Shown piece by piece: positions 1-6,407 of a stretch of DNA of 9,833 nt. Within the stretch, counting starts at the first letter, position 1. Each line of letters opens with the position of its first letter. The DNA lies in the NCBI GenBank assembly GCA_018715025.1, contig DVMK01000203.1, forward strand, positions 1 through 9,833, given 5' to 3'. Made by a program: the position numbers and the translations under genes. This DNA is from Candidatus Caccousia avistercoris. GTDB taxonomy: Bacteria; Bacillota; Clostridia; Oscillospirales; Acutalibacteraceae. Below the pieces are notes generated by a model. The model saw nothing but the letters and a program-made list of their open reading frames with translations, had not been told where the DNA came from and searched no databases.

Positions 1-48
1 CTGCGCCAACTCATCACTAAGCGCAGACATTGTCATCTGTTTATCCAT
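1..48 (-). CDS. Probable IS5-family transposase, N-terminal fragment cut by the window edge
   Basis: Read on the minus strand from the ATG at 48-46, 16 codons stay open to the window edge and give MDKQMTMSALSDELAQ. From memory, this resembles the first residues of IS5-family (DDE) transposases common in gut Firmicutes, whose next residues lead to a 'PW' motif. No catalytic residue lies in the window, so the call rests on the N-terminal similarity alone. A TATAAT hexamer lies just upstream at 60-55, but no good -35 accompanies it and the ribosome binding site is weak. Weak expression signals are usual for transposases. The gene points away from the large plus-strand gene. It could instead be another small regulatory gene. 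Confidence 0.5.
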   Translation of the reverse strand, partial: MDKQMTMSALSDELAQ

Positions 49-116
49 GGTCTTATTATATCACTTCTGGCAGTATCGCGCCTACTTTTCTGTGCGGTAT
101 TGCCTTAGATTTATTG

Positions 117-166
117 GAGGCTTTTCTAAAGTGGGAGATATTCCAAACCAATATAGAAACCGCCTC
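117..166. repeat. Nested inverted repeat, possible terminal or subterminal IS sequence
   Basis: GAGGCTTTTC (117-126) is an imperfect inverted copy of GAAACCGCCTC (156-166). Inside it, ATATT (138-142) and AATAT (150-154) form a second stem around a 7-base loop. The structure lies between the start of the putative transposase and the large plus-strand gene, where an IS end would be expected. No target-site duplication can be identified because only one end of the element is visible, so the IS boundary is a guess. Confidence 0.35.
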
Positions 167-182
167 TGTTTCATTGTATAAT
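154..182 (+). promoter_or_regulatory. Candidate sigma-A promoter of the large NTPase gene
   Basis: A -35-like TAGAAA (154-159, 4 of 6 consensus) is followed after exactly 17 bases by a perfect -10 TATAAT (177-182). Transcription would begin near 189, giving a leader of about 75 bases. The leader contains a small hairpin, ACATCA (191-196) with TGATGT (207-212). The -35 overlaps the inverted repeat at 117-166, so if that repeat is an IS end, the IS may contribute the -35. Confidence 0.5.
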
Positions 183-262
183 AAAAGACAACATCATAAG
201 CATCTGTGATGTGATTTTCGGCAGCAATATTGTGTTCTATGGCAAGGAAGGAGAATCGATCC

Positions 263-3200
263 ATGGCTTACGAATCAGGCGGGCGCGCAGATAAATATGG
301 AAACGACTATGAGAATGCCTATTTTGCCCGTCTGCTTCTCCGCTTGGTCGAAGAAAAGCTCCGATCTGTGGAGGTGGAGCCGCTTGGACCAAACAGCGAC
401 GCGGTCGAGTTTATCGCAACGGATTTCGATGGCCGGAGGAGCTACTACCAGTGCAAGGGGAGCAATTCCATTTATGACAAATGGAGGATTGGCGATCTGG
501 CTCGGCATGACGTTTTTTCAAGGCTTAAAAGTATTTTGGAATCTGAGCCGGGGAGCCGGTATTTTTTCATTTCCCCCCTTCCCTATGGCGGTCTCGACGA
601 GCTGTGCCGCAGGGCGCGCACCAATCATTCCGCACAGGATTTTGCTGCATATCAGTTGACAAACCAACCGTATCGGATGCTGTTTGATGCGACGGCGCAG
701 CAACTCAGACTGGATAAAAATGATGATGCACAGCTGCGGAAAATTGTTTCGCTTCTGGCGCGCTGCCATTTTGAGATAGTTCCGTGGGGAGAGGAGGCGC
801 GCCTTGATCTGGAGGAGCGTATCGGCTGGCTGTTCAGAGGTGTTCCGGCTTCCTCCATTCGTGTACAGCTGGAACAGATGGCACATGACTCAAGCGCTTA
901 CGGTGTTCCCATTACGGCGAACGATGTGATTGCATATCTTGGGCGGAATGGAGTCAAGCGCAGGGATTACAGCTGCGATGACAGGATTCTCACAAGGGTG
1001 CAGAAAATCAACCAGTCTTTCCGCGATGGATTTCGCCCCATTCGGCAAACGATCTTTCCCCGTGCTGCGACAGAGCAGGTTTTTTCCGCCGTGATGGAAG
1101 GGCGCTCCATTCTCCTCCACGGAAAGGCAGGAGCTGGGAAAAGCGGCTGCCTGCAGGAGCTGGCCGGCCGTTTGGAAAAGCAGGGCATCCTGTATCTCGC
1201 CGTTAGACTGGATCAGAATGTTCCGAGCGGTTCCTCGGATCAATACGGAGAAATGCTGGGCCTGCCGGAATCCCCGGTGCGCTGCCTGCTTTCCCTTTCG
1301 GTAGGAAAGCCCTGCGTTCTGATTTTAGACCAGCTCGACGCGCTTCGCTGGGCTGGTATGCACGCGGAGAGAGCCTTGCGTGTCTGCCGTGAGCTGATCC
1401 GAGAAGCGGCACGCGCAAACCGGGAGTACGCGGGAAGGCTCTCGCTCCTATTTGTATGCCGCAGCTTTGACCTGGAGACAGGCAGCGAGTTGGCTGAGCT
1501 GTTTTCCCACATGAGTGAGCAGCACGGCCTGATATGGGAGAAAATTTGCGTGAATCCGCTCTCGAAAGAGGAAACCACCGAGTGCGTGGGGGATCCGTAT
1601 GGCCTCCTTTCTCCCCGGCTTCGGGAGCTACTGCGAACGCCGGCAGTCCTGTTTGTGTGGTCTCAGCTGAAGGAACAAGACCGTTATGGGGAGATTCATA
1701 CCGGCACGCAGCTGATGCAGGTCTGGTGGAGGCAGCTGCAAAGTTCCTGTGCCCGGCAGGGACTGCCAGAGGGGGAAACAGCGGCTTGTGTGGAGGATAT
1801 TGTTAGCCGAATGATGCGGAATTCGCGGTTTTCCCTGCCGGTGCAGCTGTTTTCCGGCCGGGAAGCCATAGTGGAGGCATTGGCTTCCGGCGGCCTATTG
1901 ACGGTTGATGCTCACACGGTGTCGTTTACACACCAAAGCTTTCTCGACTTCTTTGCCGCCGTCCATATTCTCAGGGAGATCTACGATGGAAAAACACTGC
2001 AGGAAATTTTTACCCCGTCGGAGCGGCAGCTTCCTAGCCTGCGGTACCGCTTCCAGATCGTTCTGCAAAGCCTGCTGGAAAGCGATTCGCAGACGTATGT
2101 ACAGCAGGGAACAACGGTTCTGAATGCCGCGGACATTCATTCCTATTTTCAGTGCGCTGTCTTTGAGGCGCTCCGGGAATGCAGCGCGCCTGATGAAACG
2201 ATTCTCCGCTTTGTCAAGGAATGGCTCTGGAAGCCTGCTTGGCACGATTTTGTATTCCGGACAGTATTTTGGGGACGTACGTGTTTTGCGAAGCGTTTCC
2301 CTGAACTATCCGGGAAAGGGTGGCTGGAGGAAGAGGGAATTCGTCTCCTTGCTTCCATCAGCGAGGAAGAGCCCTCGTTCGTGTTGGAGCAGATCACGCC
2401 CTTTGCCTTTCAAAGTGACGAGATAGACAAGCTTCTCTGGGGCGCTCTTTGCTTCGACGCTTCCTCGGATTCGGAGGAGATGTACTGTTTTCGCTTGAAG
2501 CTGCTCAGACGGCATCCAGCGCTTTGGGAAAACCTGATAGCCTTCTTGCCCTTGCTTCAGCATCGCTCCGCGCACGTCATTCCGCTTTTCCGGCTTCTGC
2601 TTGAGACGAGGGAAATGTGGAATCGGGAGGGGCTCCATGTGGGTGATGAGAAGGAGCGAAAGGCACTGGCTGTCAGCTGCTCCGAAGAGATTGTCAGTGC
2701 ACTGCTTCCCGTTTTGCGCTCCGTGACAGAGAAATTGACGTTTGATCAACGGCGAGACTATTTCACCGACGAATACCGGCTTTGGGCAGAAAACGGATAC
2801 CATGAGTCAGTGGTGCGAAAGATTGTGGAATTGATAAAATGGGCACTTGAGGCGCATGCCGCAGATGAGCCGGAGAAAGCGCTGTCCATCCTTCAAAATA
2901 CAGACGGGCGCTCGTCTGCCGTCGTTCATGAGGTTTTGATGGCTGGCGCGGCACAGCTGCCGAAGTCATTCGCCGATCAGGTTCTTGAATGGCTGTTGTC
3001 TGACTTTGAGAATAAAATATTTGTCTACACTGCGAATGCACATGATTTTCTGGTGGATACAAAAAAGATTCTGCGAAAATTTTCTCCTTTCTGTAACAAA
3101 AGCATTTTTCAGGAGCTGGAGAGGAGGATCTGCGTGTGGAAGGAACCGACCGCATGGATGGTGGAACAGTTTCAGAGGCGCAGGCAGCGTTCCCGGCAGG

Positions 3201-4834
3201 CAGGCGGCACGCCGGTTTATTACGCATACTGGGGATATCTGCAAAAGGAGCTTTTGCCGGAGCTCTCATCAGAGCGGATCTCGCCTTATGTAAAGGAACT
3301 CCTGAAGGTTGTGAGGCGAAATCCCTGGATCCACGCATGGAAGTATTCTACAGGATTGTTCAGCAGCGAAGCACAGTTTGTCTCTTCTCCTCTGGATGGG
3401 AAGGTGGATCGCATCCGCGATCGCACCTGGCTGCAAATTATCGCCACGCCGAAGGAGAAGCTGGGGGACCGGTGGCACAACCGTGCACATGGGGATCAAT
3501 GGGTTGAGGTATCGCACGAGGTATTTGCTCGCTCTTTTTTGACACAGGCCAAGCTGGAACCAACCCGTTTCGCAAAGCTGTCTCTCCTGTTTCCAAAAGA
3601 GTGCAACGCACAATATCACTGCTCTGTGCTGGCTGGCATGGCGGAATGCGCACGGGAAAAAATTCCTGACCTAGAGCTCATGAGCGAGGTCATCCGGCGC
3701 TCCGCCTCTGTCGGGGGGCGCAATGTACTGTGGGAAATTGAGAGGCTGATCGAGACTCGTGCTGAGCAGGACTGGCCGGAGGATATTCTGGAGCTCTTGA
3801 AAACCCTTGCGCTGTCGTATGTCGAATCTATGGAGGAGGACGGATTTGAAGGTCTGTTTTCTCCCTTGAGAGAAAAAACGGAGCCTCTCACACTGGACAC
3901 ACTCAGAAACGGTTCGATCAACAGCATCCGCGGTTATGCGCTCTATACGATTGCCGAATTGCTGAAGATGCACGGGGAGCTGCGTCCGTTTTTCCGCGAA
4001 ACAGTGCGGAGAGCGAGCGAGGACGACTGCGCGGCGGTATGGTTCATGACGCCGATCTGTGTGGTTCGATATGCGGAGGAGGAGCCCGCCTTTGCGGCGA
4101 GTGTGTTTCGGCTGCTTGTCCAGCGGGATGTCCGTGCCCTGGGCGCCATCGGGGGAGAGGCTCTCCTGTGGGAGTTCTATCCTCAGGATCCGGCGTTTTG
4201 CCGCAGGCAGCTTTTGTGCGCCTGTGGGTTCAGGAGCAGCGATCTCGCGCCGCAGGCCGCCGGGCTGCTGTGCGCTGCCGCTCTCTTTTGGAAAGATGAG
4301 ACCGCACTGTCCGAACTGTTGACCGGCGATTTCACAAAGGCACAGCAGGATGCCATTTGCAGACAGGCGGTGAAAGCGTTTTCAGGAGAGGATACCAGAG
4401 AGCGGAGCAAGATTATCCTGCTCCATTTCATGGATCGCTTTTCCGGGGAGCTGTATGTGCTGAAAAATCTGTTTGAGGAAAAGAGCGTCGATCTCACCCG
4501 GGACAAAGAATTCCTGATCGCCCTGATGCGCTCCCGTCAGGGCGTATTCCTGTGGCCTGTGTTTCTGACGCTTCTCTGCGAGTGGGACGGCGATCCGACG
4601 CCCTATGCGGCGGCTCTTGCGGCGGCCTGCGGGACGATGGCAGAAGAAGCGGGACGCCCCCAGCGCTTCTGGCTGCATTCCCGCGATCTGGCACAGTGCG
4701 TGCTCAGAACGCTTGATCGCTTCCCGGAAAACAGCCAGGTCCGGGAGCTTTGCCTGAGCCTTTGGGATGAGCTGTACCGCGCGGATATCGTTTGGGCACG
4801 GCAGCTCAGCGGGATGCTGGATAGGATGGAGTGA
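263..4834 (+). CDS. Avs-like STAND NTPase with N-terminal nuclease-like domain (putative antiphage sensor)
   Basis: This 1523-aa protein has three parts. Residues 1-110 look like a PD-(D/E)xK-type nuclease of the Cap4/DUF4297 kind: GGRADKxGxxYE near the start, D46, then Q63-x-K65 in YYQCKGS. Residues 280-570 form a STAND/NACHT-type P-loop NTPase: Walker A GKAGAGKS (287-294), Walker B VLILDQLD with D356 and D359, a sensor-like FVCRSFD around R400, and a winged-helix end FTHQSFLDFFAA (555-566). Residues 570-1523 contain no enzyme motif I recognise and read as helical repeats, the usual sensor region. In known Avs proteins this region binds a phage protein, and the NTPase then oligomerises and activates the nuclease. 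That role here is inferred. The ATG at 263 is preferred because AAGGAG at 248-253 lies 9 bases upstream; TTG at 230 and ATG at 239 are in frame but lack such a site. It stands alone, with lower GC than the right half, between a putative IS and a tRNA. Assignment to a numbered Avs type is not possible by eye. Confidence 0.8.
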   Translation: MAYESGGRADKYGNDYENAYFARLLLRLVEEKLRSVEVEPLGPNSDAVEFIATDFDGRRSYYQCKGSNSIYDKWRIGDLARHDVFSRLKSILESEPGSRYFFISPLPYGGLDELCRRARTNHSAQDFAAYQLTNQPYRMLFDATAQQLRLDKNDDAQLRKIVSLLARCHFEIVPWGEEARLDLEERIGWLFRGVPASSIRVQLEQMAHDSSAYGVPITANDVIAYLGRNGVKRRDYSCDDRILTRVQKINQSFRDGFRPIRQTIFPRAATEQVFSAVMEGRSILLHGKAGAGKSGCLQELAGRLEKQGILYLAVRLDQNVPSGSSDQYGEMLGLPESPVRCLLSLSVGKPCVLILDQLDALRWAGMHAERALRVCRELIREAARANREYAGRLSLLFVCRSFDLETGSELAELFSHMSEQHGLIWEKICVNPLSKEETTECVGDPYGLLSPRLRELLRTPAVLFVWSQLKEQDRYGEIHTGTQLMQVWWRQLQSSCARQGLPEGETAACVEDIVSRMMRNSRFSLPVQLFSGREAIVEALASGGLLTVDAHTVSFTHQSFLDFFAAVHILREIYDGKTLQEIFTPSERQLPSLRYRFQIVLQSLLESDSQTYVQQGTTVLNAADIHSYFQCAVFEALRECSAPDETILRFVKEWLWKPAWHDFVFRTVFWGRTCFAKRFPELSGKGWLEEEGIRLLASISEEEPSFVLEQITPFAFQSDEIDKLLWGALCFDASSDSEEMYCFRLKLLRRHPALWENLIAFLPLLQHRSAHVIPLFRLLLETREMWNREGLHVGDEKERKALAVSCSEEIVSALLPVLRSVTEKLTFDQRRDYFTDEYRLWAENGYHESVVRKIVELIKWALEAHAADEPEKALSILQNTDGRSSAVVHEVLMAGAAQLPKSFADQVLEWLLSDFENKIFVYTANAHDFLVDTKKILRKFSPFCNKSIFQELERRICVWKEPTAWMVEQFQRRRQRSRQAGGTPVYYAYWGYLQKELLPELSSERISPYVKELLKVVRRNPWIHAWKYSTGLFSSEAQFVSSPLDGKVDRIRDRTWLQIIATPKEKLGDRWHNRAHGDQWVEVSHEVFARSFLTQAKLEPTRFAKLSLLFPKECNAQYHCSVLAGMAECAREKIPDLELMSEVIRRSASVGGRNVLWEIERLIETRAEQDWPEDILELLKTLALSYVESMEEDGFEGLFSPLREKTEPLTLDTLRNGSINSIRGYALYTIAELLKMHGELRPFFRETVRRASEDDCAAVWFMTPICVVRYAEEEPAFAASVFRLLVQRDVRALGAIGGEALLWEFYPQDPAFCRRQLLCACGFRSSDLAPQAAGLLCAAALFWKDETALSELLTGDFTKAQQDAICRQAVKAFSGEDTRERSKIILLHFMDRFSGELYVLKNLFEEKSVDLTRDKEFLIALMRSRQGVFLWPVFLTLLCEWDGDPTPYAAALAAACGTMAEEAGRPQRFWLHSRDLAQCVLRTLDRFPENSQVRELCLSLWDELYRADIVWARQLSGMLDRME

Positions 4835-4896
4835 AAGAGGAATATACCACATGTCAGCTCGTGCCGGGACTGCCAGTCAAAACGGTCACCAAAGAC

Positions 4897-4934
4897 AAAA
4901 AAAGAAAGCAGCCGCACAGGCTGCTTTCTTTTTT
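4897..4934. terminator. Bidirectional intrinsic terminator shared by the Avs-like gene and tRNA-Gly
   Basis: A perfect 13-bp stem pairs AAAGAAAGCAGCC (4901-4913) with 4919-4931 around the loop GCACA. A-runs on the left and T-runs on the right let it work in both directions. On the plus strand it ends the large gene 62 bases after its stop. On the minus strand it begins immediately after the tRNA CCA end. Confidence 0.9.
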
Positions 4935-5007
4935 GGAGCGGGAGAGGGGAATCGAACCCCCGTATTCAGCTTGGGAAGCTGATGTTCTACCATTGAACTA
5001 CTCCCGC
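4934..5007 (-). tRNA. tRNA-Gly, anticodon CCC
   Basis: The minus strand folds as a complete cloverleaf of 74 bases including CCA. The acceptor arm pairs GCGGGAG (5007-5001) with CTCCCGC (4944-4938), followed by discriminator U and an encoded CCA at 4936-4934. The anticodon stem TCAGC/GCTGA holds the loop TTCCCAA, giving anticodon CCC, which reads GGG. The T arm GGGGTTCGATTCCCC is canonical. U73 is the usual discriminator for bacterial tRNA-Gly. Its 3' end faces the large accessory gene, the usual orientation for integration of genomic islands. Confidence 0.95.
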
Positions 5008-5028
5008 ATATCTTTTGAACGCTTTGCT

Positions 5029-5057
5029 ATTCTACCATATTTTCCGAAAGAATGCAA
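5029..5057 (-). promoter_or_regulatory. Promoter of tRNA-Gly
   Basis: On the minus strand, TTGCAT (5057-5052) is followed after 17 bases by TAGAAT (5034-5029), which is preceded by TGG and so forms an extended -10. Transcription would start about 15 bases before the tRNA 5' end at 5007, a normal distance. Confidence 0.65.
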
Positions 5058-5354
5058 GGGAAAAATTTCTGGAAAAACAAATTTTTTTATCGACGCCCTT
5101 TTCCAAAAGTCAAGTCTTTACTTTACATAACTGAAAAATACTTTTGGGGCCTTCCTGGGGTATTTCACAATTCTCAACACTTTCAACCGAGTTTTCCACA
5201 ATCAAAAGAAGCTTTTTCCGGATATCCTCCCTGTTTTCCCCCGTTTCACGGGAATTCCACCGCCCTTTTCTGGGGAAAACAGGGCAAAGATCTTGTTTAC
5301 ATAACTACAAAATTCTTCTTTTTTCGCGGAAAACCGGCGCGGGGGCCGGGGCGT
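5058..5354. other. AT-rich non-coding region with direct and inverted repeats
   Basis: I see no credible gene here. The region holds an imperfect 24-base direct repeat that begins TTTACATAACT in each copy (5122-5145 and 5296-5319). It also holds a perfect 13-bp inverted repeat, CCCTGTTTTCCCC (5229-5241) with 5272-5284. Other elements are a GGATATCC palindrome (5220-5227) and several TTTTCC runs, one of them in TTTTCCACA (5192-5200). No T-run follows the inverted repeat, so it is not an ordinary terminator. Function is unknown; an untranslated RNA, repressor sites or a decayed mobile-element junction are possible. Confidence 0.5.
5229..5284. repeat. Perfect 13-bp inverted repeat with 30-base loop
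   Basis: CCCTGTTTTCCCC at 5229-5241 is exactly complementary to 5272-5284. A smaller competing stem, CCCG (5240-5243) with CGGG (5249-5252), overlaps its left arm. It could form a hairpin in RNA from either strand or act as a protein-binding dyad. Confidence 0.7.
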
Positions 5355-5402
5355 GAAAAAGCCCGAAGGCGCCCTACCCCTGGAAGCGGAGCGCCTTCGG
5401 GC
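5355..5402 (-). terminator. Intrinsic terminator of the XRE-ImmA operon, overlapping the end of the ImmA gene
   Basis: On the minus strand a 12-bp GC-rich stem, GCCCGAAGGCGC (5402-5391) with GCGCCTTCGGGC (5372-5361), is followed by TTTTTC (5360-5355). The TAG stop of the upstream gene is at 5376-5374, inside the loop, so the first arm of the stem codes for the last residues of the protein. Confidence 0.85.
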
Positions 5403-5799
5403 CTGTATAGTACTGCAGCGCCTGCCGGACAAGCTGCTCGGAAACGTCGAAATACTCCGCCAGCTCCCAGGGCTGGCAGAAGCCCTCTGCCATGGCCTCC
5501 TGCAGGGCGGCGAAGGGAAGGTACCGCTCAATGGCCCAGCGGGTTGCCTTGTACTCGTGCTTTTCCACCAGGTCAAGGGGGCTGCTGACCCGGTGGGTGC
5601 AGCCGGTGGCGCAGTGGCCGATCTCATGGGCCAGGATGCTTTTCATACGCCGCAGGCTCTGAAAGCAGGCGGAATCCAGGAATACGGCGTACTTGTGGTG
5701 ATATTCAATACAGGCGGCCTCTGAAAACCCAAGATCGCGGATGTACAGGCTCACGTCCTGGGCGCGCAGGTCGCCATAGAGCTGCGAAAGCTCTACCAT
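5374..5799 (-). CDS. ImmA/IrrE-family zinc metallopeptidase
   Basis: This 141-aa protein has the zinc-binding HEIGH motif at 58-62 (AHEIGHCATG). A likely third ligand is E82 in HEYKATRWAIERYLP, the usual E-x-x-A...P pattern of the family. Residues 95-130 form a helical segment (LQEAMAEGFCQPWELAEYF) typical of its C-terminal part. Family members cleave a partner XRE repressor (ImmA on ImmR, IrrE on DdrO) and so switch on genes after stress or DNA damage. Here the partner is very probably the XRE gene directly upstream; the two are 4 bases apart, with the ribosome binding site GGGGAGG overlapping the end of the first gene. No integrase or phage gene is visible, so it may serve a chromosomal stress response or be a remnant of a mobile element. 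Confidence 0.88.
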   Translation of the reverse strand: MVELSQLYGDLRAQDVSLYIRDLGFSEAACIEYHHKYAVFLDSACFQSLRRMKSILAHEIGHCATGCTHRVSSPLDLVEKHEYKATRWAIERYLPFAALQEAMAEGFCQPWELAEYFDVSEQLVRQALQYYTGPKALRFQG

Positions 5800-5803
5800 G
5801 GGC

Positions 5804-6142
5804 TTACCTCCCCTTTTTTTCCTGCTCCTGCCGGAAGAACCGGGCCAGCTCCAGCAGCTTCTGCCGGTTTTCTTCCGTCAGCTCCTTTGTTTCGTTGTGC
5901 AGGGCGTAGGTGAAGTCGTCGAAGGTCACGTCCGCCTCTGGGGCGGCTTCGGCCCCCTCGCGCAGAATCGCGTCGGCGGAAACGCCGAAATATTCTCCGA
6001 TCTTCTTCAGTGTGGCCCCGCTGGGCACCGAACCGTTTTTCCACTTTACCACAGACGTGCGGGAAAGGCCTATGTCCTCCGCCGCGCGGGAGGGGCTCAC
6101 CCCCTTTTGGTCGCATAGCTGTTTATAATACTCAAAAAACAT
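5804..6142 (-). CDS. XRE-family helix-turn-helix repressor (ImmR-like)
   Basis: This 112-aa protein has an N-terminal HTH at about residues 14-58: SPSRAAEDIGLSRTSVVKWK contains the two DNA-binding helices and YFGVSADAIL closes the domain. The C-terminal half (70-112) is charged and helical (LTEENRQKLLELARFF), as in many clostridial XRE regulators, and probably dimerises or meets the peptidase. The start at 6142 is supported by GGGAGG upstream. It is the first gene of a two-gene operon with the ImmA-like peptidase. It probably represses its own promoter and perhaps the divergent small gene. TTTACA-containing dyads at 6196-6215 and in the 5122 and 5296 repeats are possible operators, but this is inference. 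Confidence 0.88.
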   Translation of the reverse strand: MFFEYYKQLCDQKGVSPSRAAEDIGLSRTSVVKWKNGSVPSGATLKKIGEYFGVSADAILREGAEAAPEADVTFDDFTYALHNETKELTEENRQKLLELARFFRQEQEKKGR

Positions 6143-6199
6143 GGCGAAGCCTCCCTGCGGCAGATTTCAGCGGATCCTGCAAGCTTGTTTGATGAAAAT

Positions 6200-6228
6200 A
6201 GTTTACAACATTTTTTCACTGAAATCAA
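6200..6228 (-). promoter_or_regulatory. Promoter and possible operator of the XRE-ImmA operon
   Basis: On the minus strand, TTGATT (6228-6223) is followed after 17 bases by TAAACT (6205-6200), each 4 of 6 to consensus. A weak dyad with AAAAT and ATTTT arms (6196-6215) covers the -10 and would suit autorepression by the XRE protein. Confidence 0.5.
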
Positions 6229-6276
6229 CAGCAGGCGGATATTTTTTTATCCGTGAACCTCAGATGCTTTATCCTT

Positions 6277-6305
6277 TTATCATACACCCGGGTGTGTCCC
6301 ATAAT
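6277..6305 (+). promoter_or_regulatory. Promoter with palindromic operator for the 77-aa protein
   Basis: TTATCA (6277-6282) and CATAAT (6300-6305) are separated by exactly 17 bases. The spacer contains a perfect 12-bp palindrome, ACACCCGGGTGT (6284-6295), nearly centred. A dyad between -35 and -10 is a typical repressor site. Transcription would start near 6312, giving a leader of about 96 bases. Confidence 0.5.
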
Positions 6306-6351
6306 CTGTACTCGAGCCGGAGAAAGGAAGAAAAATAAAAGAACGCTTTTT

Positions 6352-6382
6352 CGGGCAGACTAGCTTCAGGCCCGGCTGCCCG
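6352..6382 (+). other. Leader hairpin ahead of the 77-aa gene
   Basis: CGGGCAG (6352-6358) pairs with CTGCCCG (6376-6382) around a 17-base loop, ending about 10 bases before the ribosome binding site. It lacks a T-run, so it is not a terminator. It may stabilise the mRNA or affect translation. Confidence 0.4.
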
Positions 6383-6407
6383 GGCTTTGGGAAAGGAGAG
6401 GCGACAA

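Noticed and set aside
82..264. Minus-strand frame of 60 codons
   Set aside because: It overlaps the promoter and start region of the large gene, has no ribosome binding site and resembles no known protein.
4831..5130. Open plus-strand frame of 99 codons starting at the stop of the large gene, including RERGIEPPYSAWEAD
   Set aside because: It runs through the terminator and is antisense to tRNA-Gly; this peptide is a familiar artefact of reading tRNA genes backwards.
5192..5200. TTTTCCACA resembling a DnaA box, with other TTTTCC runs nearby, considered as a replication origin
   Set aside because: There is only one near match (one mismatch to TTATCCACA), no cluster, and no dnaA, dnaN or rep gene.
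5296..5301. TTTACA in the direct repeats as -35 elements
   Set aside because: No -10-like hexamer lies 16-18 bases downstream of either copy (5122 or 5296).
5052..5588. Plus-strand frame of 178 codons across the non-coding region
   Set aside because: It crosses the XRE-ImmA terminator and overlaps the well-supported ImmA gene on the other strand; its internal peptide repeat only reflects the DNA repeat.
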